Origin: Hemicentrotus pulcherrimus
Lineage: Eukaryota; Echinodermata; Echinoidea; Camarodonta; Strongylocentrotidae
Length of the DNA stretch: 39,008 bases
Assembly (NCBI GenBank): GCA_003118195.1
Contig: BEXV01001055.1
Location: forward strand, 93,416-132,423
Direction: 5' to 3'
Below are positions 35,582-39,008 of the stretch, one piece after another. Position 1 is the stretch's first letter; the number at the start of each line of letters is the position of its first letter. The position numbers were made by a program, and so were the translations under genes. The notes beneath the pieces were generated by a model that ran no database searches, was not told the DNA's origin, and worked only from the letters and a program-made list of their open reading frames with translations.

Positions 35582-38452
35582 CTNTCTCTTTCTCTCTCTC
35601 CCTCTCTCTCTCACTCTCTTTCTCTCCCAATGTTACCAAGATATGAAAGCACTCACCCTGTCTCCTCTGTAAATGGGGTTCTTTGAGAAAGCTGACCATC
35701 CACTGTCTTCAGTCTCTTCATTTAGTCTTCCATAGCTGTTTCTCAATCTCCTCCTAACAATAATAAAGATCATCATAGATTCATTATCATCGGAATGAAA
35801 AGGAGTTGCTTGTTTCAAAACGAAATAAAAATTGGCTAGGCTCAGTTTACTTGTATAGTATAGGCACATGCAAGTCAAGATGCTGTTTTAAGTAATTGTT
35901 CTAATAATGAAGAAAAGGTGATTAAAGAATTAGTCTTGTCATTATCTTCTTTGCCAAACTCTAAATACAGGGAAAATTTGTTTTGTTGGCTTTTTTCTAT
36001 TTAAATAGAGAGGTGAATAATAATCCCACTTTGAAAACTAAACCTAAGGCTTATCAGGCAACTTGATTTCAGAAGAGCAAAAAGAAAATTGTATAATTGT
36101 AATGGAATATATTTTGAATAGAAATAAAGTCTTTATAAAATTAGACATGATATTGTTTTGACTGAATGATTGATTGATACTTACTGCCTGATGTAGACGA
36201 TGACACCCACAACACATATGAGAAGTAGAGCAGTGACAACCAGACCAACAACAACAGCTGTGTTTCCATGATGTAATGTAGTCTTCTTTGGTTCACCAGA
36301 CTTGGTGGTAGATGCACCGGTGGTTGGGACCTTCGCTGGTTCCGTTGGCTTTTCTGTAGTTGGTTTTATTGGCTGTTTTGTTGTCTCTGGTGCCACTGTA
36401 GATGGCTTGGTTGTGTCTGGTGTATGGGTAGGTGTGGCATTGGAGGTGGTATCCGGGCCAATAGTAGATGCATTGTCATCGGTGCTTGGGAGATCGGTTG
36501 GCATGTCTGGTAGCGCTGTAGTCATATTCTCTGGCATGATGGTGGTAGCGTCTGTATCAGGGTTAATATCTGTTGCAGTGGGTGACGTTGCCTCAGTGCA
36601 GTTTTCTGTGGTGTCGTTACAGTCTGGTGCACTGGTCTCTAAATCTGGTGTGCTCATGTCCATCACAGTTGTTAACTCCAGTACCATGGTGGCGTTATCA
36701 GTGGCAGGTGCCTGGGTGGTTCCATTTGGTTTTGCTGTAGGTGCCTGGGTGGTTTCATTTAGTTTTGCTGTAGGTGCCTGGGTGGTTTCATTTAGTTGTG
36801 TTGTAGGTGCCTGGGTGGTTTTATTTAGTTGTGTTGTAGGTGCCTGGGTGGCTCCATTGGGTTCTGTTGTAGGTGCCTGGGTGGTTTCATTAACTTGCGC
36901 TGATGGCGCTTGCGTGGTATCATTTGGTAGTGTAGTAAGTGCCAGCGTGGTTACAGTTGCCGTTGTGGACACCGTTGCGTCTGCATGGCTGGTTGAGAGT
37001 AAGAACGCTGCAGAAGCAAGAAAAGAAGAAATAAAGGCAAAAGTTCAAATACCTGTTCTCTTCATAGGATGGGAATACAATTGTACAGTAAAAAAATAAA
37101 AAATAAAAATATTTTGGGGGCTCCATATCCAATTTTGGGGAAATTTACGGGAGCTACTATTCCAACTTTCGGGAGCCCTTTTTTCCATTTCGGGGGCTTC
37201 TTTTTCAGGGGCTACTTTTCAGACTTTCGGGGGCTCTTTTTTCCATTTGGGGGGCACCTTTACAGGGGCTACTTTTTCATTAATTCATAAAAGGATACAG
37301 TTAGTTTGATGAGTTTATTTAGTAGGTTTACTGAATACTGGCTTATATACATGTATCTTTGATTAAGGTTTCAGACTTCCTGCTTCATATTAACTCAGTA
37401 ATTACGATACCCAGTAAAAAAAAGCTGCAGCATGCAACTGAACTGTCAGTCACAATGATTTTCTCTGATTCTCTTGTGAAAACTTCACTTTGAAAAATGT
37501 TTATCAAAATTCAGTTAACATGGCTAGAATATTCACATATAAGCTTCAATTTCATACCTCTATTCACAAAAACCATATAAAAAATTGTGGCAGTCATGAT
37601 GGAAATAGATTGCAGTTTTGCGATGTTTCGCTACATATGGTTAAGTGATTGATCTAGGTTCATTCAGCTAATGATCCATCAAAACATACGGTAGTTTACC
37701 TGTTTTCGCATACGTGCCACATGGTAAGGCATGGATCAAGTTATTTACGACAGAATTTGTGTATAAGATGTTACATTGAGATTCAGCACAGTTGTGCAGG
37801 CAGATCAAAAAATGCACACAACAAATACAAAGCTAGTAGAGAGCAGCCACTCGTAATCATGCAGCAATTGTTACGAGGGAGATTTTGGACCATTTTCTTT
37901 TTTGAAGTGGCCCCCGTAATCAGATTTTTGGCCTATTTCGGAGGCTTTGGGGGGAATTTCTATTATTTGCATCAATTCCTAATATAGCATGGCAGAAGGA
38001 GATTTAAATTCAACAAGGAATTAAAACCATATCGTCTACTTTTCGAGCTGAATTTAATCCAAACTTTATCTGCATGAGGCTACTTCTAATGAGTAGTCAT
38101 AACTTGGAACTTAGTCACAACAAGGAATTAAAACCATATCGTCTACTTTTCGAGCTGAATTTAATCCAAACTTTATCTGCATGAGGCTACATGTCTAGTC
38201 ATAAGTTGATCATTTTCTAAATAAGCAACAGCAACATTTTAAATGGATAATTCCTTCATAATTAATTTTAAGGACTACATGTACAGACAATAACATTTAT
38301 TTGTGATATGAAGAAAATACCAAGATGTTTCAATTCAATTCTCATAACATGTATATGTTCTGCACATTGATAAAACCAAATGAACTATAGTGGCTAATAT
38401 TCTTACCTGCATGCAACGAGACACAAATGCAAAATATTAAAGAATACTTCAT
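28271..38452 (-). CDS. Gene B: mucin-like type I transmembrane protein, spliced
   Basis: Joined from minus-strand exons 38452-38407, 37007-36185, 35753-35657 and 28378-28271: 1,074 bases, 357 residues and a stop, with all phases consistent. Order of parts: signal peptide (about 1-24), Thr/Pro/Asn-rich ectodomain with seven 11-residue repeats (44-120) and further Thr/Pro-rich sequence, one hydrophobic helix (about 266-288), basic stop-transfer (RQRRLR), then a 70-residue cytoplasmic tail with YGRL (297-300) and NPIY. The many Asn-x-Thr sites and Thr/Pro composition indicate heavy glycosylation, so a cell-surface mucin-like receptor or adhesion molecule is likely. I recognise no named orthologue. 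The weakest part is the last exon, 7.3 kb away. Confidence 0.75.
30333..30522 (+). repeat. Two-copy tandem repeat (~97-base period)
   Basis: Copies at 30333-30421 and 30429-30522 share TCATGA, a poly-A run, TCTTGAATARGATGRA, GGATGGATG and ATACCATCAARATTGGAAGAT. Diverged by several substitutions. Located in the proposed gene B intron. Confidence 0.8.
33367..33410 (+). repeat. GA-rich microsatellite
   Basis: AGAGAGAGAGCGACAGAGACAGAGAGAGA-type purine repeat in the proposed gene B intron. Confidence 0.8.
35536..35630 (+). repeat. CT / poly-T / CT tract with an N
   Basis: CT repeats flank a run of about 32 T, with an unresolved base at 35584. It lies just 27 bases beyond the gene B donor at 35656. 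Length is probably unreliable. The open frames of Lys and Glu on the other strand are artefacts of it. Confidence 0.85.
35657..35753 (-). CDS. Gene B exon: juxtamembrane cytoplasmic tail
   Basis: On the minus strand, acceptor TTATTGTTAG and donor CAGG/GTGAGT. With the two bases carried from 36185 it reads Q-RRLRNSYGRLNEETEDSG, then WSAFSKNPIYRGDR, ending in phase 0. It supplies a basic stop-transfer run right after the membrane helix, a YxxL-type endocytic signal nine residues in, and an NPIY motif preceded by Trp and Phe, the type of site bound by PTB domains. The 97 bases fit both neighbouring phases. Both splice sites are supported by the open frame on either side. Confidence 0.75.
35754..36184 (-). 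other. Gene B intron
   Basis: A 431-base AT-rich intron; minus-strand GTAAGT at its 5' end and TTGTTAG at its 3' end. Nothing else was seen. Confidence 0.7.
36185..37007 (-). CDS. Gene B main exon: mucin-like ectodomain and membrane helix
   Basis: The minus-strand acceptor TTTTCTTGCTTCTGCAG is excellent; the donor is GGCA/GTAAGT. It completes the signal peptide (FLLSTSHADA), then encodes a Thr/Ser/Pro/Asn-rich ectodomain. Seven tandem 11-residue repeats of the NETTQAPTAKL type (DNA 36694-36924) are followed by Asp/Thr-rich and then Lys/Pro/Thr-rich stalk sequence, and a hydrophobic helix (VVVGLVVTALLLICVVGVIV) before YIRQ. It enters in phase 1 and leaves in phase 2. If the donor were ignored, TAA would follow Gln directly. 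The long plus-strand open frame over 36302-37099 is an antisense shadow of this biased sequence. Confidence 0.88.
36694..36924 (-). repeat. Seven 33-bp coding repeats (11-residue mucin repeat)
   Basis: Each unit begins with an Asn codon: NDTTQAPSAQV, NETTQAPTTEP, NGATQAPTTQL, NKTTQAPTTQL, NETTQAPTAKL, NETTQAPTAKP, NGTTQAPATDN. Six of seven keep an N-x-T sequon; the third has lost it (NGA). The third to sixth units are nearly identical in DNA, pointing to recent expansion. Confidence 0.9.
37149..37280 (+). repeat. Tandem ~58-base repeat
   Basis: Units begin GGGAGCTACTATTCCAAC (37149) and GGGGCTACTTTTCAGAC (37208), with a partial third unit at 37264 (GGGGCTACTTTTTCATT). Each full unit contains ACTTTCGGG and TTTTTTCCATTT. 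Located in gene B intron 1. Confidence 0.8.
38011..38190 (+). repeat. Exact 73-base direct duplication
   Basis: 38011-38083 and 38118-38190 are identical (CAACAAGGAATTAAAACC... to ...GCATGAGGCTAC), 107 bases apart start to start. Identity implies a very recent event or an assembly duplication. Confidence 0.95.
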
Positions 38453-38538
38453 GTTGATGCTGTCTTTGTCTTGGTCGAAAAGATGCTTGGTGTTATATCC
38501 AACAATATTCAAAGAAGATCCAATTTCTCTTTAAGAAT
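38407..38538 (-). CDS. Gene B first coding exon: 5'UTR and signal peptide start
   Basis: ATG is at 38452-38450 on the minus strand (context ATCAACATGA), followed by KYSLIFCICVSLHA and one base, then donor CAG/GTAAGA. Joined to the next exon it gives MKYSLIFCICVSLHAAFLL, a good signal peptide with likely cleavage after the SHA or ADA at residues 22-26. The 46 coding bases occupy 38452-38407; 38453-38538 is 5'UTR. A good acceptor (minus-strand TTATTTTGTTCCAATAG) ends at 38539, so an upstream non-coding exon probably exists. Confidence 0.75.
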
Positions 38539-39008
38539 CTATTGGAACAAAATAAAAATGAGAAAGAATGACCAGTAAGTTATTAACATTACAAGTAAAA
38601 AGATGACAAAAATATTCACTGAGCAATCACATCTATCAGTGCAAACATCCCTCCTGTGTGCATTTCAGCATGGCAAGAACAAAACAATTTTATAATTCCT
38701 TCAAATAATCAAGGTAAAACAATCACATCTCCTAAAAACTATATTGTGCTAGTTAGAATGAAGTTCCTGATACATGGTCCTGTTTCATTCTAATGTTTGC
38801 TTGCTATACATTCTTATGGATGTTACGCACCATAACATGATTTGACTTCATGATGACCTTGATTCTGATTGTATTATCTGTTATCAGTAACATTTACAGA
38901 ATTACAGGTCAAGGTAGCCACAATCGTGATCAGATTAAGTCATATTAACAATCACACGAACAAATTAGAATGAGGAAAGGTACATGATAAAGATATTCTT
39001 AATATTTG
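38539..39008 (-). other. Upstream intron or promoter region of gene B
   Basis: 470 bases of AT-rich DNA. Because an acceptor lies at its edge, I read it as intron leading to a non-coding first exon outside the window. No TATA box or other promoter element could be assigned. Confidence 0.35.

Larger units (their letters stand above)
28379..35656 (-). other. Probable long gene B intron
   Basis: 7.3 kb of AT-rich sequence without convincing exons. It contains a tandem ~97-base duplication (30333-30522), a small nested repeat rich in TACATGTA (32836-32907), a GA-rich microsatellite (33367-33410), and a T-rich/CT tract with an N (35536-35630). If the exon at 28271-28378 is wrong, part of this would be 3'UTR. 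Confidence 0.45.
37008..38406 (-). other. Gene B intron 1
   Basis: This 1.4 kb intron runs from minus-strand GTAAGA to TTCTGCAG. It holds a tandem repeat of GGGGGCT/TTTCCATTT type (37149-37280) and an exact 73-base direct duplication (38011-38083 and 38118-38190). No coding exon was seen. Confidence 0.7.

Noticed and set aside
35402..35699. Minus-strand frames with poly-Lys and Arg/Glu runs
   Set aside because: Products of the poly-T/CT tract containing an N.
36302..37099. 265-codon + strand open frame rich in Val, Ser, Gly
   Set aside because: Antisense of the mucin exon; it crosses that exon's acceptor and has no start or splice logic of its own.
1..39008. Search for CRISPR arrays, tRNA, rRNA, viral or toxin genes
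   Set aside because: No regularly spaced repeats, no recognisable RNA genes, and no polymerase, integrase, capsid or toxin-like reading frames were seen.

Overview
The window is animal (metazoan) nuclear DNA. It is AT-rich, with short protein-coding exons, long introns, GT-AG splice sites, AATAAA poly(A) signals, simple repeats and MITE-like inverted-repeat elements. The recurring 'tttcatgaaac' inverted-repeat family and the long UTRs make an echinoderm, most likely a sea urchin, my best guess. That is recognition from memory, not proof. Two single N bases (12915, 35584) beside homopolymer runs indicate draft sequence. No rRNA, tRNA, CRISPR array or prokaryotic operon was seen.

Two protein-coding genes can be built from splice sites and phase, and they converge tail to tail. 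Gene A (+ strand, about 5741-24990, 5' end missing) encodes a very large, charged, mostly disordered protein. It has coiled-coil segments, a duplicated 'EFSKK-LAEWDKM' motif, repeated arginine clusters and a Lys/Glu-rich core. I do not recognise its family. Its internal exons are 5741-6562, 9914-9949, 10517-10837, 14584-14798, 15140-15287, 16295-16380 and 16718-19374, and all phases agree. Its 3' end can be read three ways, all in frame: stop at 19376 with a nearby poly(A) signal, an acidic Asp-rich last exon (19974-20217), or a helical C-terminus through 20324-20384 and 20713-20874. A 4 kb 3'UTR follows.

Gene B (- strand, about 38538 down to 25504) encodes a 357-residue mucin-like type I membrane protein: signal peptide, Thr/Pro-rich ectodomain with seven 11-residue N-glycosylatable repeats, one membrane helix, and a tail carrying YxxL and NPIY motifs. 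Its coding exons are 38452-38407, 37007-36185, 35753-35657 and, less surely, 28378-28271, followed by a 2.8 kb 3'UTR.

The remainder is intron, UTR and about 0.5 kb of intergenic DNA holding a purine-rich GA repeat. The most notable non-coding signals are two perfect let-7-type 8-mer sites (CTACCTCA) in the gene A 3'UTR, one of them inside a perfect 15-bp hairpin arm; MITE-like inverted repeats in the 3'UTRs of both genes; a 260-base polypyrimidine tract; and an exact 73-bp duplication. I see no functional pathway linking the two genes, and nothing that I would call a new multi-gene system.
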